A stretch of DNA of 64,000 bases from Paratissierella segnis (lineage in GTDB: Bacteria; Bacillota; Clostridia; Tissierellales; Tissierellaceae): positions 62,001 through 126,000 of the forward strand of contig NZ_JACRTG010000030.1 of NCBI RefSeq assembly GCF_014385195.1, read 5' to 3'. Both the position numbers and the translations under genes were made by a program. Each line of letters begins with the position of its first letter. The first letter of the stretch is position 1. The notes beneath the pieces are model-generated. The model did no database searches, was not told the origin of the DNA, and saw only the letters and a list, made by a program, of their open reading frames with translations. Below, piece after piece: positions 1-8,050 of the stretch.

Positions 1-413
1 TTATTATTTATTAATCTAAAAAAATTTAATGCCATTGCGGACATAAAACTTAATATAAAAATACTTATAGTATCTGAAAAATAATTATCAAAAATCGAAT
101 AAACCCATATTATTGATGAAAATAATGTCCATCTAATTATCAAAGTCTTAAAACTCATTTCTGTTTTCAATAAAATAATAGTGGAAAAAAAACAACCTAG
201 TGCAAATCCAATCACCAAGGAAAATTCATTAGACAAATCTATATTCCCCTTAGAAAGTTTAATAGCCATATTGATCAAATTCCCTGTTTGAACACTAATT
301 AGATTAGAGTCATTGAATACTAGCGAATAAACGTTAAGATATCCAAGCAACATGGTAGGCAAGCTAGTCATTATTGTTAAAATCCTATTAGTACTACTAT
401 CAAAAGATTCCAT
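1..413 (-). CDS. DUF1275 (YoaK-like) membrane protein, 3' end outside window
   Basis: The first 137 codons of an integral membrane protein are present; the gene runs off the left edge of the window. The translation is hydrophobic and has the family's short QTGN motif (residues 42-45) after a first membrane segment, then further segments at about 65-83, 95-105 and 112-130. DUF1275 proteins usually have about 220-240 residues with six membrane segments, so more than a third is missing. The ATG at 413 has an AAAGGA element 15-20 bases upstream, and a TTG two codons earlier is an alternative start. It is codirectional with the sugar operon, 71 bases beyond the deacetylase gene. The family has no established substrate, and I see nothing linking it to the operon beyond position. 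Confidence 0.65.
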   Translation of the reverse strand, partial: MESFDSSTNRILTIMTSLPTMLLGYLNVYSLVFNDSNLISVQTGNLINMAIKLSKGNIDLSNEFSLVIGFALGCFFSTIILLKTEMSFKTLIIRWTLFSSIIWVYSIFDNYFSDTISIFILSFMSAMALNFFRLINN

Positions 414-484
414 AACCAAACAACAAAATCCTTTCCATTGAATGTCATCATATATTTAAGATTCTAAATGATGGAAACATCTTG

Positions 485-1201
485 TTATAGTTTATTTCTT
501 CTTTCTGGTATAACTAATTCAAAACCATTCTCCCTAATAAAATCTTTCACCTCTTGTGAGCAAAGTGCTTCTATTTCCTTAGTTCTTCCATAGCTGTACC
601 CTGACATTGAGATAAGTTCTTCATCACAGAAACCAGGATTAGTTACAAGCTCCAATGTAGGAACTGGGGTATAAAGTGTCAAAATTTCTTTAATTTTTTC
701 TACCGTTGCATCTTCAGCATAAAACCCTCTTAGAAATAAATATGGTGAATCTACAACTCTTGCAGTAAATCTGTATTCTTCAATTAGTCTTCGAGTTATT
801 GGTTGAAAGCGAGGATAATAATGAAATCCATGGTGCCCATCTATCTGTAATGGAACATAGCCTACATACTTTATAAATTCTTCAATTTGTGCCTTCCATT
901 CAAGATATATCTCGTCAACATCCGCCTCATTTACAATACGATCAATATTCTTAATAAAATATCCATTTTTATCAGTTAACGTATTATTCTTTGTTAATGA
1001 CTTCCCTATAGTTAGATTAAGGTGTACCCCACCACCCAATGTAGGTGTGTTTTTTAGTTCTTTAGCTGCAATTTTGAAATAATCCATGTTTGTCATTGCA
1101 GTTGTAAAAGTTACAATCCCATTATGGTGCGCATATAAAATACCATCTGAAATACCTTTTGTAAAACCATAATCATCCGCAGTTACTACAACTTTAATCA
1201 T
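485..1201 (-). CDS. chbG: ChbG/YdjC-family carbohydrate deacetylase
   Basis: This 238-residue protein belongs to the YdjC/ChbG family, metal-dependent cytosolic deacetylases that remove one acetyl group from N-acetylated oligosaccharides or their 6-phosphates. The expected ligands are visible: an Asp pair in TADDYG (9-10), His60 in GVHLNL, and His123/His124/His127 in the DGHHGFH segment. Its start overlaps the end of the PTS IIC gene by 8 bases, so the two are translationally coupled. In Escherichia coli, ChbG acts on chitobiose-6-phosphate imported by the chb PTS before the GH4 enzyme ChbF can cleave it. The same three activities are together here, so the likely substrate is a phosphorylated chitooligosaccharide; substrate identity is inferred from context. 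Confidence 0.85.
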   Translation of the reverse strand: MIKVVVTADDYGFTKGISDGILYAHHNGIVTFTTAMTNMDYFKIAAKELKNTPTLGGGVHLNLTIGKSLTKNNTLTDKNGYFIKNIDRIVNEADVDEIYLEWKAQIEEFIKYVGYVPLQIDGHHGFHYYPRFQPITRRLIEEYRFTARVVDSPYLFLRGFYAEDATVEKIKEILTLYTPVPTLELVTNPGFCDEELISMSGYSYGRTKEIEALCSQEVKDFIRENGFELVIPERRNKL

Positions 1202-2438
1202 CTAATTCTCCTCCGCATTCTAATTTAAGTCTATTCTTTTCTTCAATCTTAAAAAATGGATAATAAATCACAACAGAAATAAATATTCCACATATTGACC
1301 AAATAGCAGCACGAATATCATTTCCTGCAGCTAAGAAAGAACTGATTGGCGTTGGTAATATCCATAGCATATTTAATACAGGTCTTCCAATAATATTAAA
1401 GTACATCAATAAATACGTGCTTATTGTTAACACAAGGTCACTTACAATAAACGGAATCATCATCATTGGATTCATTACAATTGGATATCCAAAAATAATC
1501 GGTTCGTTAATATTACATATTGCTGGTACAATAGTCAATTTTCCAAAAGTTTTGAAGCCTTTTTCTTTTGATAATAACATCAAAATTGCTAATCCAAGCG
1601 TGGCGCCTGCACCACCATGTGATACAAAGCATTGGACAAAGCCTTGCGCAGTGATGTATGGAATGGCTTCCCCTGCTAAATATGCTTCATTATTGGCTGC
1701 AAGATAGGTTAAAAATATTGGCATGCCTACAGCATTCATGACTGACATTCCATGAATTCCAAAGCACCAAAGAACCTTAGCAACAAACATGAATACAACA
1801 ATACCCGGTAAAGTATTTAATCCAAATACAAGTGGAGCAAAAATTGCATTAATAGTTGCTTGAATATCAATTCCAAATACTGCCTTTGTTAAGAATAATA
1901 CAGTAATAATTATTGCCCCTGGAACAATTGCAGCAAATGATTGAGATACAGCTGGTGGTACGGTATCAGGAAATTTAATATAAAGGCTTTTCTTAACGCA
2001 AATACGTAAAACAAATACTGAAAATATTGCAACTATAATTGCAGTAAAGATACCTTTTGAACCAAATCCTGCAGTTGATATCGAAAAGTCTTTATCAATT
2101 TGAAGCATCATAAAACCAGCAAATGATAATAACCCTCCTGTAAAGCTATCCATTTCATATGCTTCTGCAATATAATATCCAAGTGAATATGCGGTATATA
2201 GTGCAATTATACCCATTGTCATCATATTGGGAACTTCAAGCATATCATGAAATGGAGCAATTATTCTTTGCCATGCCCCGATTGGTAATTGCTGCATGAC
2301 CAGAAATATACTCCCAATTATTGTAATAGGAACTGTTGCCATCATGCCATTTCTTAATCCTATAAGAAAAGGAATCCTTGCTAACTTTCCAAAAAACGGT
2401 GCCATTTTTTCTTCGAAAAATTTTTCTAATTTGTCCAT
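1194..2438 (-). CDS. PTS lactose/cellobiose/chitobiose-family membrane subunit IIC
   Basis: A 414-residue polytopic membrane protein of the PTS EIIC family used for beta-linked disaccharides. It forms the transport channel that delivers sugar to the phosphorylated IIB subunit. The N-terminus begins with the cytosolic helix usual in CelB/ChbC proteins, followed by about ten hydrophobic segments. The motif GHGGAGATLGL, near residue 275, and the NEP-I-FGYPIVMNP segment near 310 are the substrate-site loops of this family. A good AGG-type ribosome site precedes the ATG. It lies 230 bases after the GH4 gene, a larger gap than elsewhere in the operon and without a recognisable terminator, and it is coupled to the deacetylase downstream. 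Cellobiose versus chitobiose specificity cannot be read directly. Confidence 0.85.
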   Translation of the reverse strand: MDKLEKFFEEKMAPFFGKLARIPFLIGLRNGMMATVPITIIGSIFLVMQQLPIGAWQRIIAPFHDMLEVPNMMTMGIIALYTAYSLGYYIAEAYEMDSFTGGLLSFAGFMMLQIDKDFSISTAGFGSKGIFTAIIVAIFSVFVLRICVKKSLYIKFPDTVPPAVSQSFAAIVPGAIIITVLFLTKAVFGIDIQATINAIFAPLVFGLNTLPGIVVFMFVAKVLWCFGIHGMSVMNAVGMPIFLTYLAANNEAYLAGEAIPYITAQGFVQCFVSHGGAGATLGLAILMLLSKEKGFKTFGKLTIVPAICNINEPIIFGYPIVMNPMMMIPFIVSDLVLTISTYLLMYFNIIGRPVLNMLWILPTPISSFLAAGNDIRAAIWSICGIFISVVIYYPFFKIEEKNRLKLECGGELDD

Positions 2439-2668
2439 CTAATTAACCTCCCTTTTATATTTATCTTGTATTGAACTATAAATAATTTCGTATTTTAGAA
2501 GAAAGTATTATAAATCTACCATTTAATGTTTTTTATCTTAATTATATTTCCAGCATTAACTCATAGAAAATGCAAATATGTCGTGTCCCTAAAGATAAAA
2601 ACAAAACACCTGCTGCATAAACACAAAAACTATTGTAGCAACAATTCAATATTCAAGGCATAAGTAAT
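2439..2668 (-). other. Gap inside the sugar operon
   Basis: This 230-base gap separates the GH4 gene from the IIC gene. It is AT-rich with no coding signal. I found neither a terminator-like hairpin with a T-run nor a second -24/-12 promoter. A mild GTTGC...GCAGCA complementarity at about 2610-2650 could form a weak hairpin that adjusts the amount of message passing to the membrane subunit, but that is guesswork. Confidence 0.4.
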
Positions 2669-3976
2669 TTAATACTGTGGCAAATAATATTTGTTCTGTT
2701 CAATAATGTCATCTAATATTTTCTTTGCTATCATCGCTGACGGAACAAGTGGATTTACTGTTAAAGCTTGAAGTGCTGCATCATAATTGCCGTTAACCCC
2801 TGCCTCAATAGTCAACTCTTCATAAGCTTTCACTACCTGCATTAATCCTCTTATCTTAGTAGGTACATGTCCAATGCTTAACGGATGAGCCCCAGCTTTA
2901 TCTATTACTGCATTTGTTTCTATCACGACATCATCAGGTAAGTCCAAGATAGTGCCATTGTTTTTTACATTGACAACTCGTATATCTTTTTTATCGTTAT
3001 ATATAGAATTTATTAATGAACACGCTGCATCAGAATAGTGTGCCCCTCCCCTTTTCTCCAGTTGAGGAGGTTTCACATTAAGATCAAGGTCCTTATATAA
3101 CTTAAATAATTCTTCTTCTATTTTCTTTACCTGCTCACCCCTTGTACCCAATGTTTGAGCATCTTTCTTTATTTCCTCTAACATTTGATCTGTCAAATAA
3201 TAATACCTGTGATACGGGCAGGGATACATTCCCAGTGAGCTGATAAACTCCGGCTCCCACGGAATATCAGCCACATTTTTCATAGACATCGATTTTCCGA
3301 TTCCTAAACTATATATCAATTTATCCGTTACGTCTTCTCCGTCTAAATATACATGTGTACCCCATACAAGATGATTAAGTCCGGCAAAATCAATCGATAC
3401 TCTATTAACATCTACACCCATTATTTCAGCAGCACCATAAACCATACCTATTGGAACGTTGCAAAGGCCTATCGCCTTTACCTTTGTATGCTTTAGTACT
3501 GTTTCTGTTATAATTCCAGATGGATTAGTGAAGTTTATTAGCCAAGCATCAGGCGCAAGTTCTTCTATATCTTTACAAATATCCAATATAACCGGTATAG
3601 TTCTTTGAGCTTTTGCAAATCCTCCAGGACCTGTTGTCTCCTGCCCTATTACATCATACTTTAGTGGTATTTTCTCATCTCTAATCCTCGCATCCAACAA
3701 TCCTACCCTAAACTGTGTAGTAACAAAATCTGCATCTTTTATTGCTTCCCTTCTGTCAAGGGTTAAATGGACATTTATATTCACACCAGCATTTTTAATC
3801 ATACGCTTTGCTAAGTTTCCTACTATATCTAGCTTTTCTTTTCCTTCTTCAATATCCACTAAATATAAATCTTTGACTGGCAATTCGTCATACCTTTTTA
3901 TAAAACCTTCGATCAACTCAGGGGTATAGCTCGATCCGCCTCCTATCGTTGCTATCTTAAGACCTTTCTTAGGCAT
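2669..3976 (-). CDS. GH4-family 6-phospho-glycosidase (LicH/CelF/ChbF-like)
   Basis: This 435-residue enzyme of glycoside hydrolase family 4 hydrolyses 6-phosphorylated disaccharides delivered by the PTS, using NAD+ and Mn2+ in a redox-type mechanism. The dinucleotide-binding loop IGGGSSYTPEL sits at residues 11-21. The family metal ligands are Cys172 in GLCNVP and His202 in AGLNHL, and the NFTNPSG motif (148-154) is intact. The start is the ATG at 3976, because a GGAAGGGGA ribosome site lies 8 bases upstream; upstream in-frame codons lie inside the IIA gene. It overlaps the IIA end by 8 bases, so it is coupled. With the adjacent ChbG homologue, the best guess is deacetylated chitobiose-6-phosphate; cellobiose-6-phosphate is the alternative. 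Confidence 0.88.
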   Translation of the reverse strand: MPKKGLKIATIGGGSSYTPELIEGFIKRYDELPVKDLYLVDIEEGKEKLDIVGNLAKRMIKNAGVNINVHLTLDRREAIKDADFVTTQFRVGLLDARIRDEKIPLKYDVIGQETTGPGGFAKAQRTIPVILDICKDIEELAPDAWLINFTNPSGIITETVLKHTKVKAIGLCNVPIGMVYGAAEIMGVDVNRVSIDFAGLNHLVWGTHVYLDGEDVTDKLIYSLGIGKSMSMKNVADIPWEPEFISSLGMYPCPYHRYYYLTDQMLEEIKKDAQTLGTRGEQVKKIEEELFKLYKDLDLNVKPPQLEKRGGAHYSDAACSLINSIYNDKKDIRVVNVKNNGTILDLPDDVVIETNAVIDKAGAHPLSIGHVPTKIRGLMQVVKAYEELTIEAGVNGNYDAALQALTVNPLVPSAMIAKKILDDIIEQNKYYLPQY

Positions 3977-4301
3977 TGGCAAAATCCCCTTCCCTTTGAT
4001 ATATCGTTTTATACAATTCAACCATCTCACCAATTAATTCTTTAGCAAGAATTGCTGTCATAAGATGATCTTCTGCATGCATCAATAAAAGTGTAACCTG
4101 CCGTCTATCACCTAATGCCTCTTTTTGCAACATATCAGTTTGTACATGATGAGCCTCTAAAAGTTTTTCATTTGCTTTCTTGATACAATCTTCCGCCTCA
4201 GAAAAGCTACCATTTTTTGCATATTTTAAAGCCTCAAAACAATCGCTTCGTGCATCCCCAGAATAGGATATTATAGTAAAAATAATTTGTTCCAAGTCCA
4301 T
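3969..4301 (-). CDS. PTS lactose/cellobiose-family subunit IIA
   Basis: This 110-residue cytosolic phosphocarrier accepts phosphate from HPr and passes it to IIB. It has the all-helical trimeric IIA signature LLLMHAEDHLMTA, with the phosphorylated His at position 75 and the metal-binding Asp at 78. The length is typical of the lactose/cellobiose IIA family. Its ATG follows the IIB stop directly and its own stop overlaps the GH4 start, so IIB, IIA and GH4 form a tightly packed unit. Confidence 0.9.
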   Translation of the reverse strand: MDLEQIIFTIISYSGDARSDCFEALKYAKNGSFSEAEDCIKKANEKLLEAHHVQTDMLQKEALGDRRQVTLLLMHAEDHLMTAILAKELIGEMVELYKTIYQREGDFANA

Positions 4302-4619
4302 TCAATTTTCTCCTTTTTCTGCTAAATCTAGTGCCAACTTCAATGCTTTTTCACCATCTACCCTTCCATAAATTTGAGGCGATATAACATCACATTGTTT
4401 ACCTTTTGATTCTATAACCTCTTTAACTTCTTTCTCCCTATATCTCACCTGTGGTCCCAACAGAAATATATCATAGCTGTCCACATGTTTTTTTAGTTCA
4501 TCTATTGGTGCTGCATCAATACTTATATCATTATATCCCATATCATCTGCACTCTTTAGCATCTTTTTTACTAATAAGCTTGTTGACATTCCTGCTCCAC
4601 ACATAAGTAATATCTTCAT
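4302..4619 (-). CDS. PTS lactose/cellobiose-family subunit IIB
   Basis: This 105-residue cytosolic IIB subunit carries the phosphocysteine that phosphorylates the sugar at the IIC channel. The P-loop MCGAGMSTSLL begins at residue 6, with Cys7 the phosphorylation site. The length and the pattern of hydrophobic strands fit the cellobiose IIB family. It is the first gene of the operon. Its ATG lies about 100 bases downstream of the start point predicted from the -24/-12 element at 4730-4746, so transcription depends on sigma-54 and on the activator encoded upstream. Confidence 0.9.
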   Translation of the reverse strand: MKILLMCGAGMSTSLLVKKMLKSADDMGYNDISIDAAPIDELKKHVDSYDIFLLGPQVRYREKEVKEVIESKGKQCDVISPQIYGRVDGEKALKLALDLAEKGEN

Positions 4620-4729
4620 AGTCGCTCACCTTCCTTATAATTTTTGTGTTTTTTCTAAGCCCATCTTTTTCTAACAATCTTTTTCCACTTCATTCCCCCT
4701 TTCAATTATTATTTTCTGTGATTATTTTA

Positions 4730-4746
4730 AGCAATAATCATGCCAA
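4730..4746 (-). promoter_or_regulatory. Sigma-54 (-24/-12) promoter of the PTS operon
   Basis: On the minus strand the element reads TTGGCATGATTATTGCT. It has the GG at -24 (4744-4743), the GC at -12 (4732-4731) and exactly 10 bases between them, as in the consensus TGGCACG-N4-TTGCW. The only core difference is T for C in the sixth position. The initiation point is predicted near 4719. A nearly identical element precedes the secreted protein gene at 10239-10255. Confidence 0.88.
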
Positions 4747-4782
4747 ATATTAATTTCATATTAAAGTGCTGAGATTTAGTGA

Positions 4783-4840
4783 CTTCTATCCGTATAAAGG
4801 CATAGTGTATAAATCTGTATAGTTAAATTATTGTGATCTA
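4783..4840 (-). promoter_or_regulatory. Putative activator-binding (UAS) block for the PTS operon
   Basis: The 38 bases at 4783-4820 match the block at 10291-10328 at 29 positions, and both blocks start 38-39 bases from their -24 element. The block contains ATCCGTAT (4788-4795), ATCTGTAT (4813-4820) and an imperfect inverted partner ATACTGAT about 19 bases further on. Paired 8-mers upstream of a sigma-54 promoter are where LevR-type enhancer-binding proteins bind. Assignment to the adjacent activator is inference. Confidence 0.65.
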
Positions 4841-4862
4841 TACTGATACCCTATTGAACAGA

Positions 4863-4955
4863 ATAAGCCATTTTTATTATAACGAGAATATCTTTTTGAA
4901 TAAAAAAACTCTGAATCACCTTATTTACAAGGTCTATCAGAGTTTTTTGATCTCA
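4863..4955 (-). pseudogene. Decayed copy of the 3' end of the LevR-type activator gene (fossil A)
   Basis: Read on the minus strand, this stretch aligns with the last about 90 bases of the intact activator gene. The shared core CCTTGTAAATAAGG corresponds to CCCTGTAAATAAAG in the gene, followed by GAGTTTTTTTAT against GTCTTTTTATC, and then TTATAATAAAAATGG against TTATAATGAGAATGA. Frameshifts and stops destroy the coding frame. It lies just upstream of the UAS and sigma-54 promoter, exactly where the 3' end of a regulator gene would sit in a regulator-promoter-operon arrangement. I aligned it by eye. Confidence 0.55.
4902..4948 (-). terminator. Rho-independent terminator-like hairpin after the activator gene
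   Basis: The arms AAAAAACTCTGA (4903-4914) and TCAGAGTTTTTT (4937-4948) are fully complementary around a 22-base loop that holds a second small hairpin (ACCTT/AAGGT). Runs of A and T at both ends let it act in either direction. It would stop activator transcripts before the UAS and PTS promoter. It seems to have arisen within fossil A. Confidence 0.6.
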
Positions 4956-5102
4956 TAACAGTCAAAGAAAAGATTTATCCAAATAATATTCCAAGTTTAA
5001 TTTATACGATTACAGCTCTGAGCTTATGTGCTAATATTTATAAATAAACTTGTGTATAGATATGTATCGTTTAATATATTTAGTTTATACAGTTATATAT
5101 TA

Positions 5103-7808
5103 TTATACTGAATAAATCATTCTCATTATAACAGTATATTCATCGTCTGATAAAAAGACGTTAAAAGCTTTATTTACAGGGCTTAAGGAAGTCTTTATAA
5201 TTTCATATTTGGTAATATTTCCAGCTATTATGGCTTTACAATTTTCTATTTGTATCAATTCTCCTCCCTGCAATACACGTTCTATAGCACAGGCAATATG
5301 AAGTATCAAGCCAATAAGTTTATCACCATCAAGATCTACTCCATTCTTTATAATATTTAAATAAAATTCTTTAAAGGAATCAATATATTTTTCAGCGTCT
5401 AAATCAAGGTTTTCTATGATTATATCTTTCATATTATCAATTGTTTTTATAGTACCCTTATAACTAATCTGCGTCTTTAAATTATCAATTTTTTGATTAT
5501 CAAATAAATCAGTTGTTGAAATATAATTTAACGAGTCGTCGTCTGGATTAAATGCACTTACAACAGCAAGAATATTTTTTTCTCTTTTTATATTTTGAAG
5601 CTTTCTCTTAAATTCTTTTTTATTCTCAATATTTAAAGGTATAATATCTACTTCGTTTCCTATATGTCTAAGTTTATTTTCCAAAATTGACTTAAGTTTT
5701 AAAGCTGTACCTTCGCCTGTAATACAGGCAGTTATTATAACGTCTTCTTTAAAGCCATTCTGCATTTCAAAATTATCCTTGTATATTCTACCTATATATG
5801 GGCTTAGATTTATTGAAGCATCATATACCTCATCAAGGCTGGAATTTAATAGGGCTTTTCTCCCGGCTTCCAACACAATTGGAGTAGATACCATTTCTAT
5901 GGTTTTAATTGGAATGCCTGTCCTCTCATGGATCATATCCCCAAAGATAACTAAAGAACCCATGTCTACAAGAAGTAATATTCCCTTGGTTTTGTTAGCT
6001 TTCTTTATAATCGCTGTTAAATTATTCAATGCCACCTCGAATTTTTGATCAAGGGGCATATTATATCCTATAACAAAGTCCTCCCCAAGCAGTCTGTTAG
6101 CAACATCTGAAATAGAGGTCGCCGCAGTATCACCATGCATTGCCACAATTACACCAACCTTTTCATTTTCGCTGGTTTCATCAAGATCTAAACATAGAAA
6201 CATTGTAATAAATCCTATTTCCTCATCTGGGATATTCAAATCAAATTTTTCACGAATTATTGGTCTTAATCCAGTAGCCACTTTATACTCTTCTGGATAA
6301 ATATTCTTGATATCAGTTAACTGATAATTTTCTATCTTCTTTCCATTTAATATTCTTTCTATGGAACTTGCTAGATGCATAGACAGTCCAAACAATGTTC
6401 TCTCACTAAACTGTCTTTTTAACTCTTTTCCAGATAGTTGCAAAAAATTATCGACTATATCAACAATTTTTTTGTCAACTACCTTATATAATTCCTCTAA
6501 ATTTTTTTTGCTCATATCATTCATATATCTTTTGATATATGTTTCTATATCTAAATTCATAATGAGTTTTATGTCCGATTCATCTAGCCCTTTTCCCACC
6601 AACTTATTCCTTTTATCTTCAAGAACTTCATAGAGATTTAATTCATTTTTATCTATATATATCTGCTTGCTATTATCATCCTTAGAAAATTTAATTATAT
6701 CACCATTTATAAACTTATCTATTTTATCCCTGTTTTCTTTATATTTTATAAGACCTCTTCTTACATAGGCAGGTAGGTCTTCAGTATGCACAACCACCAT
6801 TGTATCCTTTTTCATTATCACATCAAGATATGCCTTTGCTGAACAAAGTTTAATATCACTTTTAAGTTCACCTATATTATTTGGACAGTCATAAAGCAAA
6901 AGTGCTTTGAGCACGTTTGACGTAATTGAAATGTCATTATTTATTGTGGCAGCTTCATCACTAAAAAAGTACTTGATCAGTTGAAACCTTTCTTCAAGTG
7001 CCCTATCACGCAGAGGTGGAATATGTATTATCATAGGTATTCGTCTTATGAAAGTTTTTAATAGTGTGGATTCAACATTCTCTGTCGTTGCACATACTAT
7101 TAGGATATTCACCTTATGAAGTACTTCTGTTTCACCAAGGCATCTATATAGTCCTTTATCAATAAGATAAAAAAGCATTTCCTGTCCTTCAGGTGGTAAT
7201 CTATGGATCTCATCTAGAAATAAAATACCATTGTTAGCCTTTTCAACAAATCCTGTCCTATCCCTATCTGCACCTGTATAAACTCCTTTTTTTACACCAA
7301 AAAGCTGTGACATGAGAAGTTGTGGATTATTAGCATAATCAGCACAATTAAATTCTACAAATGGTGCATTAGAGTTTATTTTACCAATTTCTTTTGCATA
7401 TTCATACATAACTTTTGCAAACATCGTCTTTCCAGTTCCCGTTTCTCCCAAGAGAAGCGTATGCAAACCATTAGGCGGATAAATAACTGCTGCTCTTGCT
7501 TGTTGAATAGAGTTTTTCAGACTTTTATCGCTACCAATAATATCATCAAATTCATCTCTTTCTGCATTTCCAGTACACACCATATTTCTTGCATCACCTT
7601 TAATCTTATAGAGAACGGGTTTTCCCTCCAATTTTATTACCCTATCAGCTTTATATAGGCTGTTTAAATCACTTGATGCATTAGTCCTTTGTACGTTAAT
7701 AGCATTAGCTATTTCTGTAGTAGAAAATCCCCGAATTTCCCCATCTTCCTCATATTGGTTTATGCACATTTCCTTAAGTTTTAGATAAACCTTTTCCGTT
7801 CTTTTCAT
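5103..7808 (-). CDS. LevR-type sigma-54-dependent activator with PRD and PTS-like domains
   Basis: This 901-residue regulator couples sigma-54 transcription to PTS flux. The order is: an N-terminal winged-helix region (about 1-65); an AAA+ domain with Walker A GETGTGKT (121-128), the sigma-54 contact loop GVYTGA (175-180, a variant of GAFTGA) and Walker B ILFLDE (195-200); PRD1 with His478; an EIIA-Man-like domain with AMHGD (His558); an EIIB-Gat-like domain with Cys695 in TACITGEG; and PRD2 with His837. In this family PRD phosphorylation by HPr and IIB sets activity according to sugar supply. The start at 7808 is chosen because GGGGAGG lies 7 bases upstream. Its targets are very probably the two -24/-12 promoters at 4730 and 10239. 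It is a lone gene between a terminator and the secreted protein gene. Confidence 0.9.
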   Translation of the reverse strand: MKRTEKVYLKLKEMCINQYEEDGEIRGFSTTEIANAINVQRTNASSDLNSLYKADRVIKLEGKPVLYKIKGDARNMVCTGNAERDEFDDIIGSDKSLKNSIQQARAAVIYPPNGLHTLLLGETGTGKTMFAKVMYEYAKEIGKINSNAPFVEFNCADYANNPQLLMSQLFGVKKGVYTGADRDRTGFVEKANNGILFLDEIHRLPPEGQEMLFYLIDKGLYRCLGETEVLHKVNILIVCATTENVESTLLKTFIRRIPMIIHIPPLRDRALEERFQLIKYFFSDEAATINNDISITSNVLKALLLYDCPNNIGELKSDIKLCSAKAYLDVIMKKDTMVVVHTEDLPAYVRRGLIKYKENRDKIDKFINGDIIKFSKDDNSKQIYIDKNELNLYEVLEDKRNKLVGKGLDESDIKLIMNLDIETYIKRYMNDMSKKNLEELYKVVDKKIVDIVDNFLQLSGKELKRQFSERTLFGLSMHLASSIERILNGKKIENYQLTDIKNIYPEEYKVATGLRPIIREKFDLNIPDEEIGFITMFLCLDLDETSENEKVGVIVAMHGDTAATSISDVANRLLGEDFVIGYNMPLDQKFEVALNNLTAIIKKANKTKGILLLVDMGSLVIFGDMIHERTGIPIKTIEMVSTPIVLEAGRKALLNSSLDEVYDASINLSPYIGRIYKDNFEMQNGFKEDVIITACITGEGTALKLKSILENKLRHIGNEVDIIPLNIENKKEFKRKLQNIKREKNILAVVSAFNPDDDSLNYISTTDLFDNQKIDNLKTQISYKGTIKTIDNMKDIIIENLDLDAEKYIDSFKEFYLNIIKNGVDLDGDKLIGLILHIACAIERVLQGGELIQIENCKAIIAGNITKYEIIKTSLSPVNKAFNVFLSDDEYTVIMRMIYSV

Positions 7809-7975
7809 AAAATTGCCTCCCCATGGCATTAATTATATCATAAAGCGATACACATTAAAACACATACTAGGAAAAGTATACTTTGAAACTTTAAAAAACT
7901 TAATTGCAAAAATAAATTAAACAGAATCCCAACCCTTTCAACCAAATAAGTGTACCATAATGTAAATAATAATAT

Positions 7976-8004
7976 AAAGTGGAAAGTTAATTACCTTCCA
8001 CTTT
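7976..8004 (-). terminator. Terminator after the secreted protein gene
   Basis: AAAGTGGAA (7976-7984) pairs with TTCCACTTT (7996-8004) around an 11-base loop, about 45 bases past the stop codon of the upstream gene. An AT-rich tail follows on the minus strand. It separates the secreted protein gene from the activator gene. Confidence 0.6.
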
Positions 8005-8050
8005 ATATATGCTTTCTATCTGTACTTGAAATAAACAATAATAGTCAATT

